From: Candidatus Methylomirabilis sp.
GTDB taxonomy: Bacteria; Muiribacteriota; Ozemobacteria; Ozemobacterales; Ozemobacteraceae
Assembly: GCA_020722725.1 (NCBI GenBank)
Contig: DYKG01000004.1
Location: forward strand, 56,798-120,797
Direction: 5' to 3'
DNA: 64,000 nt
The position numbers and the translations under genes are program-made. The first letter of the stretch is position 1. Every line of letters begins with the position of its first letter. Of the stretch, positions 51,967 through 60,122 are shown one piece after another. The notes below the pieces were generated by a model. It was not told where the DNA came from. It saw only the letters and a program-made list of their open reading frames with translations, and ran no database searches.

Positions 51967-52249
51967 CAGCTCTTTGATAAACGTAAAAAGTGTTTTCCGG
52001 ATCGTAAACAGTAAAATCATTACTGGTTCACAGCACGGTCACTACTCATTCACCAACCAGTAAACATTCCCGGATACCGCAAAAATCATCCTTCTGACAA
52101 ACCAAAACACAGTCTACAGTCACACCACAATTACCGCATGATCCGGAAAGCTCTTTTATAAATTTAAGTCGTCTCTCAGATGACTTCAAGTATCCTCTCA
52201 AAAGATCCTCTCACTTAGTCCCCGGCATTTTAAACCGGGGAATTTTTTT
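51967..52249 (+). ncRNA. Candidate sigma-54-dependent structured small RNA
   Basis: About 280 bases between the predicted start of transcription and a strong terminator contain no coding frame of note. A long-range stem joins 51994-52003 (TTTCCGGATC) to 52140-52149 (GATCCGGAAA), extended by a G-T and a G-C pair. Inside it TACTGGTT (52021-52028) pairs with AACCAGTA (52055-52062). The 3' part carries ATCCTCTCA twice (52192-52200, 52205-52213), and a related TCTCTCA at 52172. Such C/U-rich single-stranded motifs could pair with Shine-Dalgarno sequences of target mRNAs. I know no family that fits. Confidence 0.5.
52219..52249 (+). terminator. Intrinsic terminator of the candidate small RNA
   Basis: TCCCCGG (52219-52225) pairs with CCGGGGA (52235-52241), followed by seven T (52243-52249). 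No plus-strand gene precedes it for more than 3 kb, so it must serve a transcript starting within the gap. Confidence 0.9.
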
Positions 52250-52267
52250 GCTTGTTCAATATCCCTT

Positions 52268-52705
52268 TCAAGGACCTTTTCTGTCTACTATTTTAAGGCT
52301 CAAATTGCGCGCCCTGTCGGTTCTGGAAATGATTGCGAGAACCATAAAACCGGATACCAGACCGGTAACCGCACAGATAAAACGACTCAGGTCGGTCAGG
52401 GCAAAGCTCAGTTGGTCGCTTAGCCAGGGGGCGGCAAAAAGGCCGATAAAGAAGCTCAGCATCGGCAAACCAAATACCATAATCGCGGCAATGCTTCCTT
52501 CGCCTGGGTTAATATCAAGAATTACTTCATCTCCGATTGCAGGTGAAAAATTGCCTCGCAAAGCCTTGATTTGCCTGGGTGCAGATTTCTTTTCGCCCCC
52601 AAGCAGTCCAGTGCAGGCGTGGCAGCCATTGCATTCCGGTTTTGGGGTCACTTCAACTAGAATTTCATCACCTTCTATTTTTAAAACGCGGCCTGGTAGA
52701 CTCAT
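52268..52705 (-). CDS. rseC: SoxR-reducing/positive regulator RseC-family membrane protein
   Basis: A 145-residue protein. The N-terminal part has the Cys cluster CNGCHACTG (residues about 25-33), then two transmembrane helices (IAAIMVFGLPMLSFFIGLFA and FICAVTGLVSGFMVLAII). This is RseC. In E. coli RseC works with the Rsx (Rnf-like) complex to reduce SoxR; here rnf lies on the same strand about 1.3 kb upstream, with one opposite-strand gene and plsY-like between. The start at ATG 52705 fits the family (SLPGRVLKIEGDEILVEV). Confidence 0.85.
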   Translation of the reverse strand: MSLPGRVLKIEGDEILVEVTPKPECNGCHACTGLLGGEKKSAPRQIKALRGNFSPAIGDEVILDINPGEGSIAAIMVFGLPMLSFFIGLFAAPWLSDQLSFALTDLSRFICAVTGLVSGFMVLAIISRTDRARNLSLKIVDRKGP

Positions 52706-52756
52706 TTTTATTTATTTCCGTTTTTTTTTTGCAGGTATTTGTGGTACGATAATAAT

Positions 52757-53335
52757 ATGCAGACAAAAAGGCTTTTATTGCAAACGATTTTTTTTATACT
52801 TTCACTCGCCCTGCCAATGGCAGTTCTGGCTCAAGCTCCTGCTTATAACGGCTTTCCGCCTCCGGCAGCTGTTCCTGCCGATCCGGTCCAACCAGAGGCT
52901 TCTCCAGCTCCCGCTGCGGTTCCCGCCGAAAAGAAAGAAGAGCCGGCCCCCCCTGTTGCAGGTGGAATGAATAAATACGACCCATATCTTGATAACCATA
53001 TGCGTGCTCCGGCTCCGGAGGCAGGATTGGGACTGTTTGGCATGAAGATTAAAGATGTAGAGCAGGTTTTACGCCAATATGGCGCAAAAAACTATTCTTA
53101 TGCTTTCGGCAAATACAGTCGAATGACCATTTCTGCCTATCTGGTCACCATGTATTTCGACCGGGAACGCAGGCTTGGCGGAGTTGCCATTGAACCCAAA
53201 CCGCCTTATCAGGCGATTGCTCCTGATGCCAGGAAGTTCTTTTTTGATCTCTTTTTAAAAGATGGTGACCTGTCAAAATTCAGAGCGGTCATTGCCAACG
53301 ACCGTCTTGAATTGAAATATTCGGAACGGCAATAA
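52757..53335 (+). CDS. Secreted Pro/Ala-rich protein, function unknown
   Basis: About 192 residues with signal peptide (MQTKRLLLQTIFFILSLALP then MAVLAQ). A Pro/Ala linker (PPPAAVPADPVQPEASPAPA) is followed by a folded part of about 100 residues beginning GLGLFGMKIKDVEQVLRQYG, which reads like a small alpha/beta unit (SmpA/BamE-like in layout, with KDVEQVLRQYGAKNY then MTMYFDRERRLGGVAI). That resemblance is weak. The ATG 52757 is chosen as the start of the signal peptide. It is divergent from rseC. Confidence 0.65.
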   Translation: MQTKRLLLQTIFFILSLALPMAVLAQAPAYNGFPPPAAVPADPVQPEASPAPAAVPAEKKEEPAPPVAGGMNKYDPYLDNHMRAPAPEAGLGLFGMKIKDVEQVLRQYGAKNYSYAFGKYSRMTISAYLVTMYFDRERRLGGVAIEPKPPYQAIAPDARKFFFDLFLKDGDLSKFRAVIANDRLELKYSERQ

Positions 53336-53368
53336 AGGTTATTCTCTGTTTTTTGAACTTTCGGGTGA

Positions 53369-54013
53369 CTATTGACTGATAGCCTGTTGGTCGGTTTCTT
53401 TTGTCTGGCTTTTAATTCCCATATAACTCTTCAATTCATCTCTGTATTCCCAGAATGTCCATAGAGACATGAAAGCGACGATGTACAAGTAGAAGAGGTC
53501 CTGTGGCTTGACTACGAGAACCCATATTATTGACAAAAGAGGCATAGCTCCGGCAGCGCTGAGGGCACCGGGCTTGGTCGATAAACCCCAGAAAGCCAGA
53601 AAGAGGCCCAGACAAAACGCGATTGCAGCCGGGATTGGCAGCAGGCTTGCCATTACCCCGACAGTCGGAGAAAGCCCTCTTCCACCTTTGAATCCCAAAA
53701 ATACTGAATTGCAATGACCAATTAAGGTTAAAAGACTGGCAAGACTGATCCAACCCCAGTTAACATAAGGGTTTTCGCCGAAAGTCAAGGCCGCAAGCGG
53801 GTATGCAACCAGAAAACCCTTGAAAAAATCAAGCAGGCAAATAAGGGTGCCAGTTGCTATTCCCAGAAGCTCAAACATCTTTGCCGGAGCCACGGTGGTG
53901 CGGGTTCCTTCGAGGATAAGACTCTTGCCGGTTTTCAGCCGGCTCAGAATTTCACCAAACGGAAGGCTGCCAATAAAATAAGCGGCACAAAGGTAAATCA
54001 GAACTGTTTGCAT
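53369..54013 (-). CDS. PlsY-like glycerol-3-phosphate acyltransferase homologue, diverged motif
   Basis: A 214-residue protein with about five to six transmembrane helices. It has FIGSLPFGEILSRLKTG and GHCNSVFLGFKGGRGLSPTVG, matching PlsY motifs 1 and 2. The next signature, normally GSGNIGATN, reads EGTRTTVAPAK, so a key motif is not conserved. It may be a paralogue with altered function. It follows rnfB by 9 bases, at the end of the rnf operon. Confidence 0.75.
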   Translation of the reverse strand: MQTVLIYLCAAYFIGSLPFGEILSRLKTGKSLILEGTRTTVAPAKMFELLGIATGTLICLLDFFKGFLVAYPLAALTFGENPYVNWGWISLASLLTLIGHCNSVFLGFKGGRGLSPTVGVMASLLPIPAAIAFCLGLFLAFWGLSTKPGALSAAGAMPLLSIIWVLVVKPQDLFYLYIVAFMSLWTFWEYRDELKSYMGIKSQTKETDQQAISQ

Positions 54014-54022
54014 TGTTCTGAT

Positions 54023-55036
54023 TTATTCCTCAATCATTTCGATGCATTTTTTCGGGCATTTGGTGGCACATAATCCGCATCCAACGCATTTATCGGCAAT
54101 AATCTCATGCTTTTCCCTGGGTGTACCACCCTTAACCGCTTCAAACTTGCAGACCTTGAAGCAGATAGTACAGCCAATGCAGGCTTCGGTATTGATTTTT
54201 GCTACTCGGCCTTTGAACTCAGGCTTATTTTCCATGATGATGGTATGCTGTGGACATTTGGCAACACAGGCTCCACATTGAACACATTTCCGGTAGTCGA
54301 TTCTGGCCAGATTGTTTTCGATGGTAATTGCATCGTATGCACAGACCTTTTGGCACAGTCCGCATCCTATACAGCCCACCTTGCAAACTTTTCTTGTGTC
54401 AGCTCCCTTTTCAGTTGAATTGCATTTAACGTGAACTTTCTGCTCCTTGTCAACCAATTCAATCAGTTGTTTGGGGCAGGCAAGCACACATTTACCACAG
54501 GCAACACATTTTTCTTCATCGACAATCGGTAAATGATGGGGCCCGATTTTGATCGCATCAAACGGGCATGATCTTTCACATGAACCAAGGCCCATGCAGC
54601 GATGAGGGCACAACCAGGGGCCATTTTGCAGAAGAACCGCAGCCTGGCAATCTTTTACGCCCATGTAAGAAAACTTCTGGTATTCTTCCGTGTCGAGGCC
54701 GTTGCATTTTACCAGAGCGGCTTTGAAAACAGGTTTCTTTGTGGTGTCGGTTTTATCGCCAAGGCCGAGTAATTCCTCAATTTTTTGGCGATTTATCAAA
54801 GAAATTACCGGGCAAGTAGCTACGGGGATGCCCTTTTTGACAATCGCTTCAGCCATTGCGGCACAGCCTGGGAAACCGCAGCCCCCGCAGTTGGCTCCGG
54901 GAAGAAGTTCAAGTGTTTGTTGGATTTTAGGGTCAACATATACTTCGAATTTTTTTGAGGCATAGGAAAGAATGGCGCCAAATATGAATCCCAGGCCGCC
55001 CAGGGCCAGAACTGCAGTGATAATTTGTGTAAACAT
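54023..55036 (-). CDS. rnfB: Rnf complex ferredoxin subunit RnfB
   Basis: A 337-residue subunit. One N-terminal helix is followed by the ANCGGCGFPGCAAMAEAI four-Cys domain and several [4Fe-4S] ferredoxin motifs (CMGLGSCERSCPF, CVACGKCVLACP, CIGCGLCQKVCAY, CVQCGACVAKCP, CIGCTICFKVCKF, CVGCGLCATKCP). That is a higher number of clusters than the minimal E. coli RnfB and resembles clostridial-type RnfB. It takes electrons from ferredoxin at the cytoplasmic face. It is the last rnf gene, after rnfA. Confidence 0.95.
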   Translation of the reverse strand: MFTQIITAVLALGGLGFIFGAILSYASKKFEVYVDPKIQQTLELLPGANCGGCGFPGCAAMAEAIVKKGIPVATCPVISLINRQKIEELLGLGDKTDTTKKPVFKAALVKCNGLDTEEYQKFSYMGVKDCQAAVLLQNGPWLCPHRCMGLGSCERSCPFDAIKIGPHHLPIVDEEKCVACGKCVLACPKQLIELVDKEQKVHVKCNSTEKGADTRKVCKVGCIGCGLCQKVCAYDAITIENNLARIDYRKCVQCGACVAKCPQHTIIMENKPEFKGRVAKINTEACIGCTICFKVCKFEAVKGGTPREKHEIIADKCVGCGLCATKCPKKCIEMIEE

Positions 55037-55051
55037 GACTATTTCTCCTTA

Positions 55052-55630
55052 TCAGACCAGGCCCGAAAAACCCATGAATGCAATTGCGAGTAGACCAGCA
55101 GTAATGAACGCAATCGGAGGCCCTTTCATAGTGGTTGGAATTTCTGAAACATCTAATCGTTCACGAATTCCCGCCATCAATATCAATGCAAAGAAAAAAC
55201 CGATTCCTCCACCAAATGAGTTTACTGCAGACTCAACCAGACCGTAGCCCTTTTTGATATTGAGCAGCGCAACTCCCAGAACTGCGCAGTTAGTGGTTAT
55301 TAGAGGAAGAAAAACTCCGAGAGCCTGATAAAGCGCTGGTGCCGTCTTTTTTACCACCATTTCGACAAACTGAACCAGGGCGGCAATTACCAGAATGAAG
55401 CTGATTGTCTGCAGATACTCCAGTTTGAATGGAACCAGAATGAAGGCCTGAATTGCCCAGGTCGTAACCCCCGCCATGAGCATTACGAAGGTAACCGCTG
55501 TGCCCATACCTACTGCAGAATCCAGTTTGTTTGAAACACCGATAAATGGACACAAGCCAAGAATTTTATTTAATACAAAATTTTCTATGAAAACTGCAAC
55601 TATAAAAATACTGATCAATGCGCTTGTCAC
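55052..55630 (-). CDS. rnfA: Rnf complex membrane subunit RnfA
   Basis: 192 residues, six transmembrane helices. VFIENFVLNKILGLCPFIGVS and LITTNCAVLGVALL are the RnfA signatures, including Cys residues that hold the shared Fe-S cluster between RnfA and RnfE. It begins 3 bases downstream of rnfE. Confidence 0.96.
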   Translation of the reverse strand: MTSALISIFIVAVFIENFVLNKILGLCPFIGVSNKLDSAVGMGTAVTFVMLMAGVTTWAIQAFILVPFKLEYLQTISFILVIAALVQFVEMVVKKTAPALYQALGVFLPLITTNCAVLGVALLNIKKGYGLVESAVNSFGGGIGFFFALILMAGIRERLDVSEIPTTMKGPPIAFITAGLLAIAFMGFSGLV

Positions 55631-55632
55631 TT

Positions 55633-56226
55633 TCAGGCTCCTTTGCTATCCATGTGGCGTTTCAGGGCGATTAATAGTCCGAAAATTATAAATCCGCCCG
55701 GAGCCATGATCATGATCAGAGCCGGGTCAGAACTGAAAAATGGAATGACATGGCCAAAAAGCTTCCCTTCGCCAAGGAGCTCTCTGAAAAACGCGATTAA
55801 AAGCAGTGCAAGAGTGAAGCCTGTTCCCATTCCTATGGCGTCAAGGATCGAATCAACCGGCCCGTTTTTGCAGGCAAAAGCTTCAGCCCTTCCAAGAATT
55901 ATGCAGTTCACCACAATCAGCGGAATAAAGATGCCCAGGCTTGCTGAGAGAGCGGGGGAAAACGCGGCAATAAGCTTGTCGATAATGGTTACAAAAGTTG
56001 CAATAACAACGATGAAAACGGGAATGCGGATCTTGTCGGGAACGATAGATCGCATCAATGAGATGAAAAGATTGCTGCCAATCAGAACAAAAGTGGCGGC
56101 TATTCCCATTCCGATGGCATTCGTCATCGATGATGAAACTGCAATGGTTGGGCACAGACCCAGTGAGATAACAAAAATCGGGTTTTCTTTCCAAAAACCT
56201 TTGGTTAATTGCTGCATCATTGTCAT
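55633..56226 (-). CDS. rnfE: Rnf complex membrane subunit RnfE
   Basis: 197 residues with six transmembrane helices, homologous to RnfA. QLTKGFWKENPIFVISLGLC then PTIAVSSSM, and LIVVNCIILGRAEAFA are typical. It overlaps rnfG by 4 bases. Part of the ion-translocating core. Confidence 0.96.
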   Translation of the reverse strand: MTMMQQLTKGFWKENPIFVISLGLCPTIAVSSSMTNAIGMGIAATFVLIGSNLFISLMRSIVPDKIRIPVFIVVIATFVTIIDKLIAAFSPALSASLGIFIPLIVVNCIILGRAEAFACKNGPVDSILDAIGMGTGFTLALLLIAFFRELLGEGKLFGHVIPFFSSDPALIMIMAPGGFIIFGLLIALKRHMDSKGA

Positions 56227-56831
56227 TTGGCACCCCCTGAGACCGGAGCAGGAGCCTGCAAACTTTCAAGCTGGGATTTGACCTGATTGAAAACTTCCAG
56301 GCTGTTGCGGATTCCTGCGCAAAAGGCTCTGGAGCTAATCGTCGCGGCGGTTATTGCATCAACATCCCCACCATCTTGTTTTACCTTGAAAACCGGCTGC
56401 TCTTTAGTGCTGATAAGTTTTTTGAAGGGTTCGAGAAACACCGGGTCAGCCAGCTTGGTGCCAAGGCCTGGCGTTTCTTTCTGGGAAAGAATTTTTACTC
56501 CCGAAATTTTTCCCTGCGGGTTGAGGCCTACTACCATTTCAATTGCTCCGGCATAACCCTTGGGATAAACGTTCAGAACCATACCGGCAATTTTTCCCTG
56601 CTGGTCAAACCCGGCGCAGTAAGATACTGCAGTTGCAGTTTCGCTGGCCTTAAATTCATTCATTGAAAAGATTGCAGCCTGGGGAAGAACTTCTTTTCTT
56701 GCCTGCTCAAGCAGGGCTTTCTGGTTTTCAGCTATTCTTGGCGCAGTTACCGATTCTGTTATTGCGAGAAGGACGCCAGCAACCGCCGATACAACAAACA
56801 GGAAAAGGCCCATTTTCAACATGTCTTTCAT
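56223..56831 (-). CDS. rnfG: Rnf complex flavoprotein subunit RnfG
   Basis: 202 residues with one N-terminal transmembrane helix. The covalent FMN site is the Thr in VDAITAATISSRAF. QKETPGLGTKLADPVFLEPF is conserved. The FMN domain faces the periplasm. Starts overlap rnfD and rnfE by 4 bases on either side, which indicates strict coupling. Confidence 0.95.
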   Translation of the reverse strand: MKDMLKMGLFLFVVSAVAGVLLAITESVTAPRIAENQKALLEQARKEVLPQAAIFSMNEFKASETATAVSYCAGFDQQGKIAGMVLNVYPKGYAGAIEMVVGLNPQGKISGVKILSQKETPGLGTKLADPVFLEPFKKLISTKEQPVFKVKQDGGDVDAITAATISSRAFCAGIRNSLEVFNQVKSQLESLQAPAPVSGGAK

Positions 56832-57889
56832 GCCTTAACCTCCTTGGGAGCAACCATGCCGAACTTGGTCGGGACAGTAAACTTGTCGATAAGCGGAACA
56901 ATGGAATTCATTATCAGAATTGAGTAACATACCCCTTCAGGGTAACCGCCCTTCATTCTGATCAACAGTGTTATTGCCCCGCAACCGAAGCCAAAAATCA
57001 ATTGGCCGGTGTTGGTCATCGGTGAAGTTACCATGTCGGTAATCATGAAAATCGCCCCAATTATCAAACCACCGGTCAGCAGATGGAAAATGGCAAATTC
57101 TAACGAACCTCCCAAAACCAGTGCCCCTGCAAATACTGTTGCAATCATGGAAACCGGTGCATGCCAGGTTATGTGGCCGCGAATCAGGAGATAAAGCCCG
57201 CCAATGAGAAGCGCCAATTTCGAGGTTTCTCCAAGGGAACCGCTGAGCTTGAGTCCGAGAAACAGGTCGGAAAAGCTGACCTGCAACTGGTTCAAAGTAT
57301 GGGTTATGAGGCTGGTTCCCTTTTCCGAAAGTTGATTCAACAATTCGGGATTTCTTGAAGCTTCTTTAAGAACTCCAAGTGGAGTAGCACAGGTTATCGC
57401 ATCAGTAGCTGCAACTCCGGCTGGCTTCAGCCAGGTGGTCATATATACCGGCCAGCTGGCCAGAAGAATGGCGCGGGCAACATGGGCCGGGTTAAAAATA
57501 TTCTGGCCAAGTCCGCCATACACCTGTTTGCCGAGCGAAATCGCAACTACGCCGCCCAAAAAGGCAATCCACCATGGAAGAGCTGCAGGAACGCAAAACG
57601 CAAAAAGAATTCCAGTAAGGATTGCACTGCCATCAGCTATTGAGCATGGTTTTTTGAATAAAAATTTCTGAATGGCCCATTCAGCAACAACAGCGCCGAG
57701 AACCGACATCAGAATGACTATGGCCGCCTTGCCGCGAAAATTGTAAAGCGCCATCAACAGTGCCGGAAGCAATGCAAGATTTACATCCCACATTACTCTG
57801 GCAGTAGTAATATTTTCGTGTAGATGCGGGGAACTGGTTACCAGAAGCTTTTTTGCAGCTGGCATAAAAGGCTTTGTTTCGTTTGTCAT
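56828..57889 (-). CDS. rnfD: Rnf complex membrane subunit RnfD
   Basis: 353 residues, many transmembrane helices. The covalent flavin threonine is in DAITCATPLGVLKEA; FNPAHVARAILLASWPVYMT and the C-terminal GCGAITLLIRMKGGYPEGVC are family hallmarks. It lies between rnfC and rnfG. Confidence 0.96.
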   Translation of the reverse strand: MTNETKPFMPAAKKLLVTSSPHLHENITTARVMWDVNLALLPALLMALYNFRGKAAIVILMSVLGAVVAEWAIQKFLFKKPCSIADGSAILTGILFAFCVPAALPWWIAFLGGVVAISLGKQVYGGLGQNIFNPAHVARAILLASWPVYMTTWLKPAGVAATDAITCATPLGVLKEASRNPELLNQLSEKGTSLITHTLNQLQVSFSDLFLGLKLSGSLGETSKLALLIGGLYLLIRGHITWHAPVSMIATVFAGALVLGGSLEFAIFHLLTGGLIIGAIFMITDMVTSPMTNTGQLIFGFGCGAITLLIRMKGGYPEGVCYSILIMNSIVPLIDKFTVPTKFGMVAPKEVKA

Positions 57890-57901
57890 AGTGCTTGTTC
57901 C

Positions 57902-59233
57902 TTACTTTGCCTGCGCTTTCTTGCGCTCAGCCATAACCATTTTCTTGCCCATTTTAAATGTTTGTATTAAAGGCAGACCTGCGGGGCATGTGAAGGCACA
58001 GCTGCCGCATTCCATGCAATCAAGAATGCCAAGAGTGTCAGCCTGATCCCATTTCTTGGTGTCGATGACCCTTTTCAGCTGTTGCGGCATAAGATTCATC
58101 GGGCATGCTCTGATACAACGCCCACATCTGATACAGGCGGTCTGTTCACAGATCTTAGCCTCTTCTTTGTCCCATACAAGAATGCCGCTGGTTCCTTTAA
58201 TGATGGGTATGTTCATGTCGAACATGGCAAAACCCATCATCGGCCCGCCCATAATTACTTTAACTGGCTCAACGCCTTCCTTAAGCCCGCCGGTCATGCG
58301 GATAAATTCATCAACTGTTGTGCCGATTCGAACCCGATAATTACCAGGATTCTTAACGCAATTACCAGCCAGAGTAACCACTCTTTCTATCAGTGGGCGC
58401 TTGAGATTAACTGCATCGGCTACCGCCGCAGCAGTGGCGACATTTTGAACGACAACTCCAACATCCATCGGCAGGGCACCCGAAGGAACTTCGCGGTCAA
58501 GACAGGCCATAATCAACTGTTTTTCGCCGCCTTGCGGATATTTTACTTCAAGGGGCTGCACCTCAATATTGGCTTCACCCTTAACTTTCTCGCTGAGCAG
58601 TTTAATCGCGTCCTGTTTATTGTTTTCGATTCCGATAATGCCTTTTTTTGCATTGAGAACTTTTAAAATCAGCTTTAGCCCTGAAATGATTTTATCCCCT
58701 TCTTCAAGCATCAGGCGATGATCTGAAGTAAGAGCGGGTTCACATTCGACACCATTCAATATAACCGTGTCGATTGGCTTGTTTTCAGGTGGGGAGAGTT
58801 TTACATGGGTCGGAAAAGTCGCACCACCAAGGCCGACCAGACCGGCATTCTGTATGCGTGTTTTGATCTCTGCCAGATCAAGATTGAAACCATTTTCTGG
58901 AGGATATTCCGGCTCAGGGGTTTCCTGATTTCTTTCTATTACAATAGCCGGGGAAGGAACGCCAAATGGATGCATGAAGTTGCCTGCACCGATAATCTTG
59001 CCTGAAATGGTGGCATGAATTCGTGCAGACACAAAACCGCCCGGTTCAGCAATAACCTGACCGGTTTCAACTTTGTCGGTAATTTTAAACAAAGGTTTGG
59101 CTGGTGCTCCGATATGTTGTGAAACATGCAAAATCACTTTTTCTGGCAGTGGAAGATTGACAATGCATTTATCTGCCGTGTTCTTTAGTTCGGGCGGATG
59201 GAGCCCACCTTCAAAGGTTCTGATTGAAAGCAT
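57902..59233 (-). CDS. rnfC: Rnf complex NADH-binding subunit RnfC
   Basis: 443 residues. The Gly-rich NADH/FMN site is AGLVGLGGATFPTHVKL and two [4Fe-4S] sites are CIRCGRCIRACPMNLMPQ and CMECGSCAFTCP. It exchanges electrons with NAD(H) at the cytoplasmic side. It leads the order rnfC-D-G-E-A-B. The ATG has GGAG 7 bases upstream. The stretch 59234-59381 is shared with the divergent aat gene. Confidence 0.96.
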   Translation of the reverse strand: MLSIRTFEGGLHPPELKNTADKCIVNLPLPEKVILHVSQHIGAPAKPLFKITDKVETGQVIAEPGGFVSARIHATISGKIIGAGNFMHPFGVPSPAIVIERNQETPEPEYPPENGFNLDLAEIKTRIQNAGLVGLGGATFPTHVKLSPPENKPIDTVILNGVECEPALTSDHRLMLEEGDKIISGLKLILKVLNAKKGIIGIENNKQDAIKLLSEKVKGEANIEVQPLEVKYPQGGEKQLIMACLDREVPSGALPMDVGVVVQNVATAAAVADAVNLKRPLIERVVTLAGNCVKNPGNYRVRIGTTVDEFIRMTGGLKEGVEPVKVIMGGPMMGFAMFDMNIPIIKGTSGILVWDKEEAKICEQTACIRCGRCIRACPMNLMPQQLKRVIDTKKWDQADTLGILDCMECGSCAFTCPAGLPLIQTFKMGKKMVMAERKKAQAK

Positions 59234-59381
59234 TCCAATTTCTCCTGGATACTCAAATTGGCAAAATAAATGGCATAAAGGCTAACATAAAAATGGGCAG
59301 TTTTCAATCAATGTGTTAGAATTCACATGTTTGTATTTTAATGAAAATCTTCTATGTAAAGTATTTGTTATTTCTTACAAA

Positions 59382-60050
59382 ATGGCAAAAATTTCCTTCC
59401 CGAATCCAGAATTGGCTGATCCAGATGGTTTGCTGGCGATTGGTGGCAATCTTGAGCCCGAGACTCTGGTTGCTGCTTATACTTCTGGCGTATTTCCCTG
59501 GACTGTTCGCCCGATAACATGGTGGTCGCCAAATCCCAGGGCTGTTTTCAATATCGAGTCATTTCGTTTGACCAGTCGCATGGAAAGAATGTATCGCAAT
59601 GGTCGTTTCGAATTCTCGATTGATCAGGCATTTTCTGGTGTGATCAGGGGGTGTGCCAGATCTGCTCCAGGAAGATCTTCTACCTGGATTTCACCTGAAT
59701 TTATCGATGCTTACGAAAAACTTCATAAGCTTGGAATTGCCCATAGCTGTGAAGCCTGGCTGGGAGATCAACTCGCCGGGGGAGTTTACGGTGTTGCAAT
59801 TGCTGGCTTATTTGCTGGAGAGTCTATGTTTTACGAAGTAAGCAACGCTTCAAACCTCTGTCTGAGATTTCTCATGGCGCAACTCGCTCAGGCAGGGTTT
59901 GTTCTTTTCGACTCTCAGGTTATAACGCCGCACACCAGAAGGCTTGGGGCTGTTGAAATTTCGCGACCGGAATACCTTGAGAGACTTAAATTTGCACTTA
60001 AGAAAAATTGTGTCCTGGGAAAAATAAAAAGAATCAAGGTTGGACTTTGA
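59382..60050 (+). CDS. aat: Leucyl/phenylalanyl-tRNA-protein transferase
   Basis: Adds Leu or Phe to the N-terminal Arg or Lys of proteins for the N-degron pathway. LADPDGLLAIGGNLEPETLVAAY, GVFPWTVRPITWWSPNPRAV, AHSCEAWLGDQLAGGVYGV and GESMFYEVSNASNLCLRFL are strong signatures. ATG 59382 gives 222 residues, near the family norm; an in-frame start at 59313 would add 23 unconserved residues. No clear ribosome site precedes either. Confidence 0.95.
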   Translation: MAKISFPNPELADPDGLLAIGGNLEPETLVAAYTSGVFPWTVRPITWWSPNPRAVFNIESFRLTSRMERMYRNGRFEFSIDQAFSGVIRGCARSAPGRSSTWISPEFIDAYEKLHKLGIAHSCEAWLGDQLAGGVYGVAIAGLFAGESMFYEVSNASNLCLRFLMAQLAQAGFVLFDSQVITPHTRRLGAVEISRPEYLERLKFALKKNCVLGKIKRIKVGL

Positions 60051-60074
60051 AGAAAAGTATAAAACTGTTATAAT
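60047..60074 (+). promoter_or_regulatory. Sigma-70-type promoter for the amidase gene
   Basis: TTGAAG (60047-60052), 16 bases, TATAAT (60069-60074). It begins within the last codon of aat and would give a leader of about 40 bases before ATG 60123. Confidence 0.55.
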
Positions 60075-60122
60075 CCATGCGAACTTATTCTCATAAAACT
60101 AGAGTGCACAACTAAAAAGCTT

